DNA from: Promethearchaeia archaeon
Lineage (GTDB): Archaea; Asgardarchaeota; Lokiarchaeia; Sigyniarchaeales; SOKP01
Direction of reading: 5' to 3'
Assembly (NCBI GenBank): GCA_029856145.1
Contig: JAHQWK010000001.1
Span: 310,001-374,000, forward strand
Length of the DNA: 64,000 nucleotides
The translations under genes and the position numbers were made by a program. How positions within the stretch are numbered: the stretch's first letter is position 1; each line of letters starts with the position of its first letter. Below, piece after piece: positions 25,935-34,862 of the stretch. The notes below the pieces were generated by a model that was not told where the DNA came from, searched no databases, and saw only the letters and a list, made by a program, of their open reading frames with translations.

Positions 25935-27224
25935 TTGATTGAATTGGTTAATAAAAAAGGTCAAGTGCAATGTATTAATGATGAGATACTTGAAAAACTT
26001 TCTTTAAAAAATCGGTATAAGTTCTTGAATTACAACTTAATGTCTTATTTACCGAAAGAACAATTAGATTTTCTTAAGAAAGCTCAGAAGTTTTTCATAG
26101 GGTTTGAAAAAAATAATAATATCACCCATAACGAAGATTTTTATGAGTGGATTCCCGAGATTGGTAAAGAAGGTATGGTCACTCGGTTAAATAAATTCGA
26201 ATTTCTTGATTTAAATTATGAACCATATGGATTAACAACTGAATTTATGAGAACATTAGCTTCTGATTTTTTTGATCCCCAATTTACAATGGGAATGGGA
26301 GCTAACATTTTAGCAATTAATCCACTGTTGGCACATCATGAGGATATTGAGATTCGTCTCAAAGTATTGAAAGAATTAGTTACTGGGCAAAAAAATGGGT
26401 GTATATGTATCACAGAACCCGAAAGAGGGTCTGATGCAGTTCATATGTTAACCACTTGTGAGGAACAAGAGGATGGAAGCTTTATTCTTAACGGGGAGAA
26501 AATCTACCAAACAAATGGACCTAAAGCAGATTGGGCAATAATTTATGCTGTTAGTGAAAAAAATACTGGTAACACAATGGCTCAATTCTTGGTTAACACA
26601 TCTTGGGACGGCTGGGAAGTAGAGAGGATCAATATTCCTTGGACTCCAAGAATTTTCATAGGTAAAGAAACTTTTACAAATTTAAAAATCCCTCCAGATT
26701 ATGTTATAGGTAAACCAGGAAAAGGGAGAGAGTATTTATTTGAAGGACTAAATTTAGAACGATTAGGAATTGTGCTTCTTAACGCAGCAGAAGCTTGGAA
26801 TGCAATATCTCATGCTGTTATTTATGCTAATATGAGAAAGCAATTTGATCAAGAAATTTTAAAATATCAAGGTGTTGGATTTCCTTTATCAGATTTATGG
26901 GCTGAAACTATGAACCTTACATTATCAACTTTAAATGTATGCCAAATGGTTGATAAAAAAATAGAACAGTTTGGAACCCTCCCTAAACAATTTAGTCTAG
27001 CTTTAATGGCTACAGCATCCCAATTAAAGTCTATAAGTGCCAAATTGAGTGAAAGAACAGCTTATGAATGTGCTAATCTGATGGGTGGTGCAGGGGTCTG
27101 TGATAATACATTAATGCAAGATTTATTAGGGATAACTAGAATACAAGAAATAGGAGGCGGTACAAGACAAATTCAGCAATATATTATGAGTTTAACTTTA
27201 AGACAATTATTTAAATTGCTCTAA
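25935..27224 (+). CDS. Acyl-CoA dehydrogenase family protein
   Basis: A 429-residue acyl-CoA dehydrogenase fold: helical N-terminus, flavin-binding beta domain with CICITEPERGSDAVHM and GEKIYQTNGPKADWAI, and helical C-terminus with ANLMGGAGVCDNTLMQD. In the C-terminal motif most enzymes have the catalytic Glu (EGTxxIQ); here it reads IGGGTRQIQQY, so Gly stands at that place. The base may be supplied from another helix, as in isovaleryl- and long-chain enzymes, or the protein may do different chemistry. The start is TTG at 25935. It is divergent from the DUF35/thiolase-like operon, and an acyl-CoA synthetase follows. Confidence 0.88.
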   Translation: MIELVNKKGQVQCINDEILEKLSLKNRYKFLNYNLMSYLPKEQLDFLKKAQKFFIGFEKNNNITHNEDFYEWIPEIGKEGMVTRLNKFEFLDLNYEPYGLTTEFMRTLASDFFDPQFTMGMGANILAINPLLAHHEDIEIRLKVLKELVTGQKNGCICITEPERGSDAVHMLTTCEEQEDGSFILNGEKIYQTNGPKADWAIIYAVSEKNTGNTMAQFLVNTSWDGWEVERINIPWTPRIFIGKETFTNLKIPPDYVIGKPGKGREYLFEGLNLERLGIVLLNAAEAWNAISHAVIYANMRKQFDQEILKYQGVGFPLSDLWAETMNLTLSTLNVCQMVDKKIEQFGTLPKQFSLALMATASQLKSISAKLSERTAYECANLMGGAGVCDNTLMQDLLGITRIQEIGGGTRQIQQYIMSLTLRQLFKLL

Positions 27225-27472
27225 TATACTTTCTTCTATTTCTTTTTTTATTTTTAATTTTAAATTTTATAATTTATTACATTTTCTGAAATAGAAATAC
27301 AAATTTAATAATAGTATTAAGATTCTTTTAACTTTGTTTTAAGAAGAGACATAAATCAATAATCCTCCAAAAAAATGTCAATTTTTATAAACTTTCAAGA
27401 AGATAGTAAATAATTACTCAATATAATTTAAAAAAAAATTACTCAAAAGTAATAATTTGGATGAGTTAACAA

Positions 27473-29182
27473 ATGAATAATGAAAAAATTTGGTTAAAAT
27501 CCTATGATGATCATGTTCCTCCAACTTTAACGTATTCAACAGAAGATATTGGGACTATTTTAACACAAAATATGACCAAATTTGCTGATAAAGTAGGTTT
27601 ACACTTTATGGATAGCACCTTTCTTTATAAGGAGATATTAGAACATTCACAAAAATTTGCTACATTCTTGCAGAAAAATGGTTTCGAAAAAGGTGATGTA
27701 TTAGCAATTTGTCTGCCTAATACTCCTCAATATCTGTTCTCTGCTTATGCTACATATATAGCAGGAGGTGTTGTTACTGGATGTTCAGCACTGTTGAGTC
27801 CAGAAGAAATGGCATATCAAATGAAAGATTCGGGGGCTAAATTCTTAGTTACTATGGATATTCTTCATGAAAAGGTTTTTTCAAAAATTTATGATCGCTT
27901 AGATAATTTAAAAGTAATAGTTCCAACAAATATAGCGGAATTTATGGGTTTCGGGGGATTTAAAGTATTTATGGGAAAATTAATAAAAAAGATCCCGAAA
28001 GGTAAAATGATACCTTGGCCAGGAAAAACAGTAATTCCATTTCTAGAGGCATTAGAAACTGAAATTGATTTGAAAAAAGTTGATATTGATCCTAAAAAGG
28101 ATTTAGCGCTAATACAATATACTGGAGGCACAACAGGGCTTCCTAAAGGAACAGATATTGTTCACTCGAATTTGGTATCAAATATGCATCAATTTGATGT
28201 TTGGCTTAAGAGAGAGAAAGGAAAAGAGATACTTCTTTCTGCATTTCCTTTCTTTCATATTGCGGGATACTTCATTGGCCTTTTCTTAAATTACATAGGA
28301 GGTGCACAAATCTTAATAGCAAATCCAAGAGATACTGATCATATCATAAAAGAAATTATTGATAAGAAACCTACCAGCTTTGGAAATGTACCTACTCTGT
28401 TTTTAATGGTTCAAAATAATCCACTGTCTAAAACGATTCCGTCAGAGGTATTAAACAACATATCATTATATGTAAGTGGTGCTGCTCCTTTTCCTCCTGA
28501 AGCAATAAAGGAATTTGAAAAACAATTCCACAGTGAAAATAAATTTGTAGAAGTATATGGAATGACTGAAACAGCTGTACTTGCAACTGTTAACCCTATG
28601 TATGGGGAGAAAAAAATCGGAACTGTCGGATTAGCATTGCCAAACACTGATATTAAGTTAATCGATACAGAAACTGGGGCAGAAGTAAAAGAGATTGGAC
28701 AACCAGGTGAAATTTTAATAAAAGGACCTCAAGTAGTAAAACAATATCATAACAAACCCGAAGCTACAAAAGCTACGTTCGATAACGAGGGATATGTGCA
28801 CACAGGTGATGTTGGTATTTTTGATGAAGATGGTTATCTAAAAATCGTAGATCGTACTAAAGACATGCTTATAGTAAGTGGTTTCAAGGTGTATAGTGTT
28901 CATGTTGAAGAAGTGATGACTAAACATCCTGATATTCAAATTCTTGCGATAATAGGAATTCCTAATCCCGATAGGCCTGGAGCTGAAATTGTAAAGGCAG
29001 TTATTCAATTAAAAGAAGAAGTTGAAGCTACTGATGAAGTCAAGGAGAGTATTAAAAATTATGCAGAAAAAAATCTCTCGAAATACGAGGTTCCAAAGAT
29101 CTGGGAATTCAAGGCAGAACTTCCTTTAACTACTATTGGTAAAGTATTAAAAAGAGCACTTAGAGAAGAAGATTCAAAATAA
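27473..29182 (+). CDS. Acyl-CoA synthetase (AMP-forming)
   Basis: A 569-residue ANL enzyme activating a carboxylic acid with ATP and CoA. Motifs in order: YTGGTTGLPKGT (about 217), VEVYGMTETAVLA, HTGDVGIFDEDGYLKIVDRTKDMLIVSGFKV, and the C-terminal lysine in TIGKVLKRALREE. It follows the acyl-CoA dehydrogenase gene and precedes a crotonase gene, all on the plus strand, which suggests that the three act on the same acid. No signal peptide; cytoplasmic. Confidence 0.93.
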   Translation: MNNEKIWLKSYDDHVPPTLTYSTEDIGTILTQNMTKFADKVGLHFMDSTFLYKEILEHSQKFATFLQKNGFEKGDVLAICLPNTPQYLFSAYATYIAGGVVTGCSALLSPEEMAYQMKDSGAKFLVTMDILHEKVFSKIYDRLDNLKVIVPTNIAEFMGFGGFKVFMGKLIKKIPKGKMIPWPGKTVIPFLEALETEIDLKKVDIDPKKDLALIQYTGGTTGLPKGTDIVHSNLVSNMHQFDVWLKREKGKEILLSAFPFFHIAGYFIGLFLNYIGGAQILIANPRDTDHIIKEIIDKKPTSFGNVPTLFLMVQNNPLSKTIPSEVLNNISLYVSGAAPFPPEAIKEFEKQFHSENKFVEVYGMTETAVLATVNPMYGEKKIGTVGLALPNTDIKLIDTETGAEVKEIGQPGEILIKGPQVVKQYHNKPEATKATFDNEGYVHTGDVGIFDEDGYLKIVDRTKDMLIVSGFKVYSVHVEEVMTKHPDIQILAIIGIPNPDRPGAEIVKAVIQLKEEVEATDEVKESIKNYAEKNLSKYEVPKIWEFKAELPLTTIGKVLKRALREEDSK

Positions 29183-29200
29183 TCAACAAATAATTTAGTC

Positions 29201-29220
29201 TTTTTTTTATTTTTTTCTTT
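29201..29220 (+). terminator. U-rich terminator after the acyl-CoA synthetase
   Basis: A nearly uninterrupted run of T begins 18 bases after the stop codon. Archaeal RNA polymerase stops at such tracts without a hairpin. The next gene starts about 80 bases on, so it probably has its own promoter. Confidence 0.5.
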
Positions 29221-29299
29221 CAATCAATAATAAACTTAGATTTAAATATTCTAAAATTCAAAAATTATTCAATATTAAAAATTTAATTTAATTTCAATT

Positions 29300-30115
29300 A
29301 TGCGAATAGAAGATTTTGAAGATACTATTTATAAAAAGGAAGATAATGGTATATATACTGCTACAATTTCAAGACCTGAAGCAAGAAACGCCGTAACTTA
29401 TATAAGTTTCTTGGAATTATATACTGTTTTAGAGGATATGGAACAAGATAGAAATGCTAAGGTGCTCATCCTCACAGGAGATCCTAAGGGAAATGCTTTT
29501 ACATCTGGAGGTTATTTTAAACCAGAAATGATGGAACAAATGAAAAAATATCCAGAAATTGACCTTATGGATATCGCTCAAAAAAAAGTATGTATGAAAT
29601 TTTGGAATTTCAGTAAACCTGTCATAGCCGCTATTAATGGAATGGCTATAGGAGGTGGAATTACTATGCCCCTAGCTTGTGCTGATTTAATATATATGGC
29701 AGAAGATGCTTGGTTAGGATTTTTCTTCTCAAAACGGGGAATTATTCCGGAATTTGCTTGTTCATTTCTTTTACCATTACTAATTGGTTTTCAAAAAGCA
29801 AAAGAAATTTTGTATTTTGGTAAAAAAGTAACTGCGCAGAAAGCATATGAACTTGGGCTTATAAATAAAGTTCTACCAATAGAAGATTTAATTCCATATG
29901 CTAGAAAACAAGCATTAAAATTAATCCCACCAAAAGGTCCAAGTTTATCATTAAAATTGATGAAAAAAACTATGCATTCGTATTTTAAAGATATATTAGA
30001 TAGAACCTTAGATTTAGAAAATAGGGGATTAAGAAAAGCTCTTACTTCTAAAGATTTTAATGAATCGATGAAAGCTATTAAAGAAAAAAGAGATCCTGTG
30101 TTTATTGGACGTTAA
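29300..30115 (+). CDS. Enoyl-CoA hydratase/isomerase (crotonase) family protein
   Basis: A 271-residue crotonase. Oxyanion-hole parts are ILTGDPKGNAFTSGGYFKPEM and IAAINGMAIGGGITMPLACAD. The first hydratase Glu is replaced (Thr-Met), and the second region reads FFSKRGIIPEFACS, the layout of isomerase- and hydrolase-type members with an acidic residue further along. It is therefore a crotonase of undetermined reaction. It is part of the plus-strand run from the acyl-CoA dehydrogenase to the SCP2 gene. Confidence 0.88.
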   Translation: MRIEDFEDTIYKKEDNGIYTATISRPEARNAVTYISFLELYTVLEDMEQDRNAKVLILTGDPKGNAFTSGGYFKPEMMEQMKKYPEIDLMDIAQKKVCMKFWNFSKPVIAAINGMAIGGGITMPLACADLIYMAEDAWLGFFFSKRGIIPEFACSFLLPLLIGFQKAKEILYFGKKVTAQKAYELGLINKVLPIEDLIPYARKQALKLIPPKGPSLSLKLMKKTMHSYFKDILDRTLDLENRGLRKALTSKDFNESMKAIKEKRDPVFIGR

Positions 30116-30260
30116 TTAAATTTTTCAATGAACTCCATAGATTTAAAATTTTCATTTATCCAAATACAAATATTTATTTTCTTTTCTCTTATTTGCTAAA
30201 AATGGAATTTTGTAAATTAAAATCTATACTTTTAAAAGTTATCTAATAGAATTATTTTTT

Positions 30261-31814
30261 ATGAATGATAGTATTTATGATGAAAGTAGGGTAATAGACA
30301 CTTATCCTGTCATTGTTATTGGAGCGGGACTCGGAGGTCTTGGTGCTGCATGTCAACTTGCCGCAGTAGGAAAAAAAGTATTACTACTCGAAAAACATAA
30401 CGTTCCTGGCGGTTTTGCTTCTTCATTTGTAAGAGGTAGATTTGAATTTGATAGCGCTTTACATGAATTGAGTGATATTGGGACAGAAGACAATAAGGGT
30501 AGCTTATATCGATTTTTAGAAAGAATTGGGGCGATTCCTGATAAAATCCAATTCAAGCAAATTCCAGAATTTTATAGAAGTGTATTTTTGGATGGATATG
30601 ATGTTACGATACCTCTTGGTTTAGAGAAATATACTGAGAAATTAATTGAATTATTTCCTTCGGAGAAAAAGGGAATTGAAGAATTTATAGATATGTGCCA
30701 AAAAGTATTAGAAGGAATTGAATTTATGGTAAAAAGAAGGGGTCAATATTCACCTGCAGAAATCCTTAAAGAACATCCATGGCTTATAAGAGTTTCTGGT
30801 ATTACATTATCAGAACTTTTTAAGAAATTCTTTACTAATAAGCGATTGATTTCAGTAATAGCACATTTATGGGGATATCTCGGGGTACCTCCTTCTAGGG
30901 TAAATGCATATGCCTATATAGCAATGATAATTACATTTTTAAAATGGGGTGCCGCTTATCCAGTTGGGCGATCGCATGCATTAACAACGGCCATGGTTAA
31001 AACCCTTGAAGAATTAGGTAGTGATATAAGATATAATGCCTTAGTAAATAGAATAATTGTTGAAGAAGGGAGAGTTAATGGTGTTGAACTTCTTAACGGC
31101 GAGATTTATCAATGTAAGACTGTAATTTCAAACGTCAATCCAATATGTACGAATATGAAAATGCTTCCTAAAGATATTGTTCCAGATAGTTATAAAAAAC
31201 AAATATATGCTCCTGAGATAGGACCATCAGCATTTTCAGTGTATTTAGGTCTAAATGCTTCGTATAAAGAATTAGGATTGCATGCTCATGAGATGACTAT
31301 AAGTGAAACAGATGATATGGATAAAGCATATGAAACATTTGCAAAAATAGAAACACCAAAATATATGGTAGCTGGTTGTTATAATCATATATATGAAGAT
31401 ATATCTCCTCCGGGAACGACACAACTTTGTGTTACAACATTACAAATGGGCAAATTATGGCAAACAATTTCACCTGATCAATATTTTAAAATTAAAGATT
31501 ATCTTACTGATAAAGTAATTGAGTTAATTGAAAAGACAATTTGCCCAAATATTCGTGATCATATAGAAATAGTAGAGGCCGCAACACCTTTAACTTATTA
31601 TCGATATTCAAAAAATTTAGAAGGAGCAATATATGGTTATACCCAAGATCTATTAGATGGCCCCAATCTTAGATTAAAAAGTCGAGGATCGATTCCAGGA
31701 TTATATCAGTGTGGAGCTTGGACAAATATAGGTGGTGGATTTTCAGCGAGTATCCTTAGTGGTAGAATTGCTGCAGGAATGTATTTAAGAGATCTTAAAG
31801 AAGGGAGGTGGTAG
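30261..31814 (+). CDS. CrtI-like FAD-dependent oxidoreductase (phytoene desaturase/retinol saturase family)
   Basis: A 517-residue flavoprotein. The dinucleotide-binding fold is VIVIGAGLGGLGAACQLAAVGKKVLLLEKHNVPGGFASSF, with DSALHELSDIG after it. The C-terminal FAD motif is GLYQCGAWTNIGGGFSASILSGRIAA. Relatives desaturate or saturate isoprenoid chains. The next gene encodes an iron-sulfur flavin reductase starting 2 bases after the stop, so the reductase is likely its electron partner. In an acyl-CoA cluster, reduction or oxidation of an isoprenoid or polyunsaturated chain is a fair guess. The substrate cannot be read. Confidence 0.82.
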   Translation: MNDSIYDESRVIDTYPVIVIGAGLGGLGAACQLAAVGKKVLLLEKHNVPGGFASSFVRGRFEFDSALHELSDIGTEDNKGSLYRFLERIGAIPDKIQFKQIPEFYRSVFLDGYDVTIPLGLEKYTEKLIELFPSEKKGIEEFIDMCQKVLEGIEFMVKRRGQYSPAEILKEHPWLIRVSGITLSELFKKFFTNKRLISVIAHLWGYLGVPPSRVNAYAYIAMIITFLKWGAAYPVGRSHALTTAMVKTLEELGSDIRYNALVNRIIVEEGRVNGVELLNGEIYQCKTVISNVNPICTNMKMLPKDIVPDSYKKQIYAPEIGPSAFSVYLGLNASYKELGLHAHEMTISETDDMDKAYETFAKIETPKYMVAGCYNHIYEDISPPGTTQLCVTTLQMGKLWQTISPDQYFKIKDYLTDKVIELIEKTICPNIRDHIEIVEAATPLTYYRYSKNLEGAIYGYTQDLLDGPNLRLKSRGSIPGLYQCGAWTNIGGGFSASILSGRIAAGMYLRDLKEGRW

Positions 31815-31816
31815 AA

Positions 31817-33013
31817 ATGGAAAAAGAGATAATGAGTGATGTTAAAAAATATCAAAAGCTTGAAAAGCTGAAAAAATGGCGAGATGAGGTTCAACCAATA
31901 CCCTGGTACTTTGATGGATTAGAAAATCTTTGTGATCGAATTCATCCAGAAAAGCAGTTTCTTCAAGTTACAGATATAAAAGAACTATCTAAGGATACTA
32001 AATTATTTCGCTTCACCTCAGCAAAATTTAATAAGCCTTTAGCACCATTTCGAGCAGGTCAATATATCGGACTTATAGTTGATATTAATGGTGTTAGAAC
32101 ATCCCGACCCTTTTCACTTGTGTCATCTCCAAACCAACTTGCATATTATGAATTAGGAGTAAAAAGAAAAGAAATTGGTTTTGTTAGTATTTATCTTCTT
32201 GATAAATTAAAAGTTGGAGATATCTTAGAAGCAACTGAACCATTAGGAGATTTATATTACAATCGAGTATTTCATGGAAAAGATTTAGTTTTTATTGCAG
32301 GGGGTTCTGGGATTACTCCATTTATTTCAATGTTGAGAGATATCACTGAGCAAAACCTGAAATTAAATGTTTGGTTGTTTTTTGGGTGTTTAACTGAAGA
32401 TGATATCTTATTTAGAGAAGAACTTGAAGATATACAAAGACGACGTCCTAATATCAAAATTCATTATATACTTTCAGAACCAGGATTAGGTTGGGATGGT
32501 GCCTGTGGATTTATTACAAAAGAGAAGATCTTAGATGAGATAAAATCAACTGAAAAAAAATTCTTCTATATAGTTGGAAATAGGGCAATGTATTCCTTTA
32601 TACAAGAGCAATTAGAAGAGTTAAACATTTCTAAGTCTCGGATTATTTTTGAATTATTTGGAGTTCCTGATGATGTTACTGAAATAATAGGTTGGCCAAA
32701 AGATATAACAGCTTCAAAAAAGGTAAAGATCACCCTAGATCTTATACAACAAGGAAAAAAGGTCCAAGAAACTATAGAAGCTCCATGTGTTGAGCCATTG
32801 TTAAATAGCCTTGAAAAAGAAATGAATTTAGGAATAATAATCAATAGTGGATGTCGCTCAGGAGCTTGTGCTTTGTGCAGAACTAAACTAAAATCAGGTA
32901 AAATTTTTATGCTTCCAGAAGTAAAAATGAGAGAAATAGACCACGAATTTGGCTTTATTCATCCCTGCGTATCATATCCTTTAACAGATATTGAAATCGA
33001 AATCTTAAATTGA
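31817..33013 (+). CDS. Ferredoxin-NAD(P)H reductase with C-terminal 2Fe-2S ferredoxin domain
   Basis: About 398 residues. An FAD-binding barrel has AGQYIGLIVDINGVRTSRPFSLVS, the NAD(P)-binding domain begins FIAGGSGITPFISMLRD, and the C-terminal plant-type ferredoxin has CRSGACALC with a fourth Cys in FIHPCVSYP. This is the order of oxygenase-reductase/phenol hydroxylase-type reductases. The ATG at 31817 is chosen because GGGAGG stands 8 bases upstream; an overlapping GTG at 31808 is the alternative. The stop of the CrtI-like gene is 2 bases before it. It probably passes electrons between a nicotinamide and the CrtI-like protein. Confidence 0.88.
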   Translation: MEKEIMSDVKKYQKLEKLKKWRDEVQPIPWYFDGLENLCDRIHPEKQFLQVTDIKELSKDTKLFRFTSAKFNKPLAPFRAGQYIGLIVDINGVRTSRPFSLVSSPNQLAYYELGVKRKEIGFVSIYLLDKLKVGDILEATEPLGDLYYNRVFHGKDLVFIAGGSGITPFISMLRDITEQNLKLNVWLFFGCLTEDDILFREELEDIQRRRPNIKIHYILSEPGLGWDGACGFITKEKILDEIKSTEKKFFYIVGNRAMYSFIQEQLEELNISKSRIIFELFGVPDDVTEIIGWPKDITASKKVKITLDLIQQGKKVQETIEAPCVEPLLNSLEKEMNLGIIINSGCRSGACALCRTKLKSGKIFMLPEVKMREIDHEFGFIHPCVSYPLTDIEIEILN

Positions 33014-33028
33014 AATTGAAATCTTAAA
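32991..33028 (+). repeat. Two-copy 19-base tandem repeat across a stop codon
   Basis: Copies TTGAAATCGAAATCTTAAA (32991-33009) and TTGAAATTGAAATCTTAAA (33010-33028) differ at one base. The first copy encodes the last residues of the reductase, and the stop codon TGA lies at the start of the second, so a short duplication appears to have set or moved the gene end. Confidence 0.8.
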
Positions 33029-33107
33029 TTCCTTTTTAACAAATTATATATTTAGAAATATAATTTGAATAAAATAAATTTAAATTGTAAAAAATAAAGT
33101 GAAAAAA

Positions 33108-33509
33108 ATGAGAATTTTAACAGAAGAATGGGTTGAAGCATTTGGTAAAGCTATTAATGAAAATCCAAACTATAAACCATCAGCATTAACATGGGAAGGG
33201 GATATGCTTCTTCTTATTGAACCTAGTGGTAATTTAGATCACGAAGTTAGAGTATTTATCGGATTACATCATGGAGAATGTACGGGAACTAAATTGGTAC
33301 CAGAAGGTGAAGAAATAGAGACAGAATACATCATGGCTGGGCCTTATGATAATTTTGTAGCAGTTACGAAGAAAGAAATTGATCCAATAAGGGCTATAAT
33401 GGCGGGTAAATTAAGGCTTGAAGGGGACATGGCAAAATTAATGCGTCATACTAAGGCAGCTCTAGAAATTGTGAACAGTCTTGGACGCTTTGAATTTGAT
33501 TTTTTATAA
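33108..33509 (+). CDS. SCP2 sterol-carrier-like domain protein
   Basis: About 133 residues from the ATG at 33108; GTGA upstream can serve as ribosome-binding site, and a GTG at 33099 is the alternative. The fold shows a long N-terminal helix (EEWVEAFGKAINENPNY), strands ALTWEGDMLLLIEPSG and VRVFIGLHHGECTGTKLV, and the end GKLRLEGDMAKLMRHTKAALEI, typical of SCP2. It lies 94 bases after the reductase gene. This is the second such carrier in the window, with a different partner set (CrtI-like, reductase), which supports a hydrophobic substrate for these enzymes. Confidence 0.82.
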   Translation: MRILTEEWVEAFGKAINENPNYKPSALTWEGDMLLLIEPSGNLDHEVRVFIGLHHGECTGTKLVPEGEEIETEYIMAGPYDNFVAVTKKEIDPIRAIMAGKLRLEGDMAKLMRHTKAALEIVNSLGRFEFDFL

Positions 33510-33625
33510 AAAAATTCTAATTTGATTTTTTTTATTAGAATGGTTTTTTCAAAGAAAGTTAAGTATTATTAATAGTCTAAGGAATTTACTCAAAATAATT
33601 ATACTAATTTTATAGGAGAAAAAAT

Positions 33626-34825
33626 ATGTGGTATTTCTATAGTCCAAATATAATTTATGGAGAAGATAGCTTAGATTTTATAGAAAATATTAAGGGAAAT
33701 AAATGTTATATAGTCACTGATAAAAATATTGAAGAACTAGGTTATCTTAAAATATTAACGGATAAACTAGAAAAATTTGGTAAGAATTTTCAAGTTTTTA
33801 ATGAGGTTATTCCAGATCCTAGAGAAGATGGTGTATTAAAGGCGAGAGAACAGTGTAAAGGGTATACTCCCGATATAATTATTGCATTGGGTGGAGGATC
33901 TGTAATAGATACTGCGAAAACAGCCTGGGTTCTTTATGAATTTCCAGAATTAAACATTGGTGATATTCATCTATTTAGATCTGATTTGTATGAGACAGGT
34001 AAAAAGGCTAAATTTGTAGCAATACCAACAACTTCGGGAACTGGTTCAGAAGCATCAAATGGAACTATTGTCTCTAAGTTTGAAGATGAGATATGGAAAA
34101 AATTTATATATGCTCATCGGGGAATAACTCCTACGTATGCTATAGTGGATCCTATATTTCCAAAAGGGATGCCTCCAAACTTAACAGTTGATACTGCTTT
34201 TGATGCATTATCACATGCTATCGAAGGTATGGTTTCTAATTGGAAGAATGAATTTTCCAATGGAATGGGTTTAAAAGCTATAGAACTAATTTTTCAATAT
34301 TTACCAATTGCTTATAAAAATGGAAAAGATATAGAAGCTAGGGATTATCTGCATCAGGCAGCAACAATGGCTGGTTTAGCATTTAGTAATTCTCAAGTTC
34401 ATATTGGCCATGGTATGGGTCATAGTTGGGGTGCTGTTTTCCATACACCCCATGGAAGAGTAGTTGGAATTTTACTTCCATACATCTCACAATTTTGCTT
34501 AAATAATCCTGATAAAGATGATGATACTTTAGAAATTTATGCTAAAATTGCTAAACAACTAGGATGGGCAAAATGGGACGATGATGCTAAAAAAGCAGCA
34601 TTTGATGCTATTGATAAAATCAAAGAACTTCAAAAGGTAGTAGGCTTTCCTTCTAAATTACAGGATTTAGGCGTTTCAAAAAAAGAGTTAGAGGAAAATA
34701 TGGATATATTAGTTGCTTGTTGTTTTCAGGATGCTACTAGTGTAATGACCCCAAGATCAATTACAGATGAATATTACAGAAAATTATTTTATTATGCATA
34801 TGAAGGTAAAGATATCGATTTCTAA
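33626..34825 (+). CDS. Iron-containing alcohol dehydrogenase
   Basis: A 399-residue group III alcohol dehydrogenase. The NAD(P) site is IIALGGGSVIDTAKTAW. The metal ligands are visible in TAFDALSHAIEGMV and in HIGHGMGHSWGAVFHTPHG, which carries several histidines. GGAG stands 8 bases before the ATG. A tungsten aldehyde oxidoreductase gene follows after 37 bases, so alcohol, aldehyde and acid can be interconverted by neighbouring products. Substrate length is unknown. Confidence 0.93.
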   Translation: MWYFYSPNIIYGEDSLDFIENIKGNKCYIVTDKNIEELGYLKILTDKLEKFGKNFQVFNEVIPDPREDGVLKAREQCKGYTPDIIIALGGGSVIDTAKTAWVLYEFPELNIGDIHLFRSDLYETGKKAKFVAIPTTSGTGSEASNGTIVSKFEDEIWKKFIYAHRGITPTYAIVDPIFPKGMPPNLTVDTAFDALSHAIEGMVSNWKNEFSNGMGLKAIELIFQYLPIAYKNGKDIEARDYLHQAATMAGLAFSNSQVHIGHGMGHSWGAVFHTPHGRVVGILLPYISQFCLNNPDKDDDTLEIYAKIAKQLGWAKWDDDAKKAAFDAIDKIKELQKVVGFPSKLQDLGVSKKELEENMDILVACCFQDATSVMTPRSITDEYYRKLFYYAYEGKDIDF

Positions 34826-34862
34826 AACCAAAAATGAAATTTAAAAAAAAGGGATTTTAATT

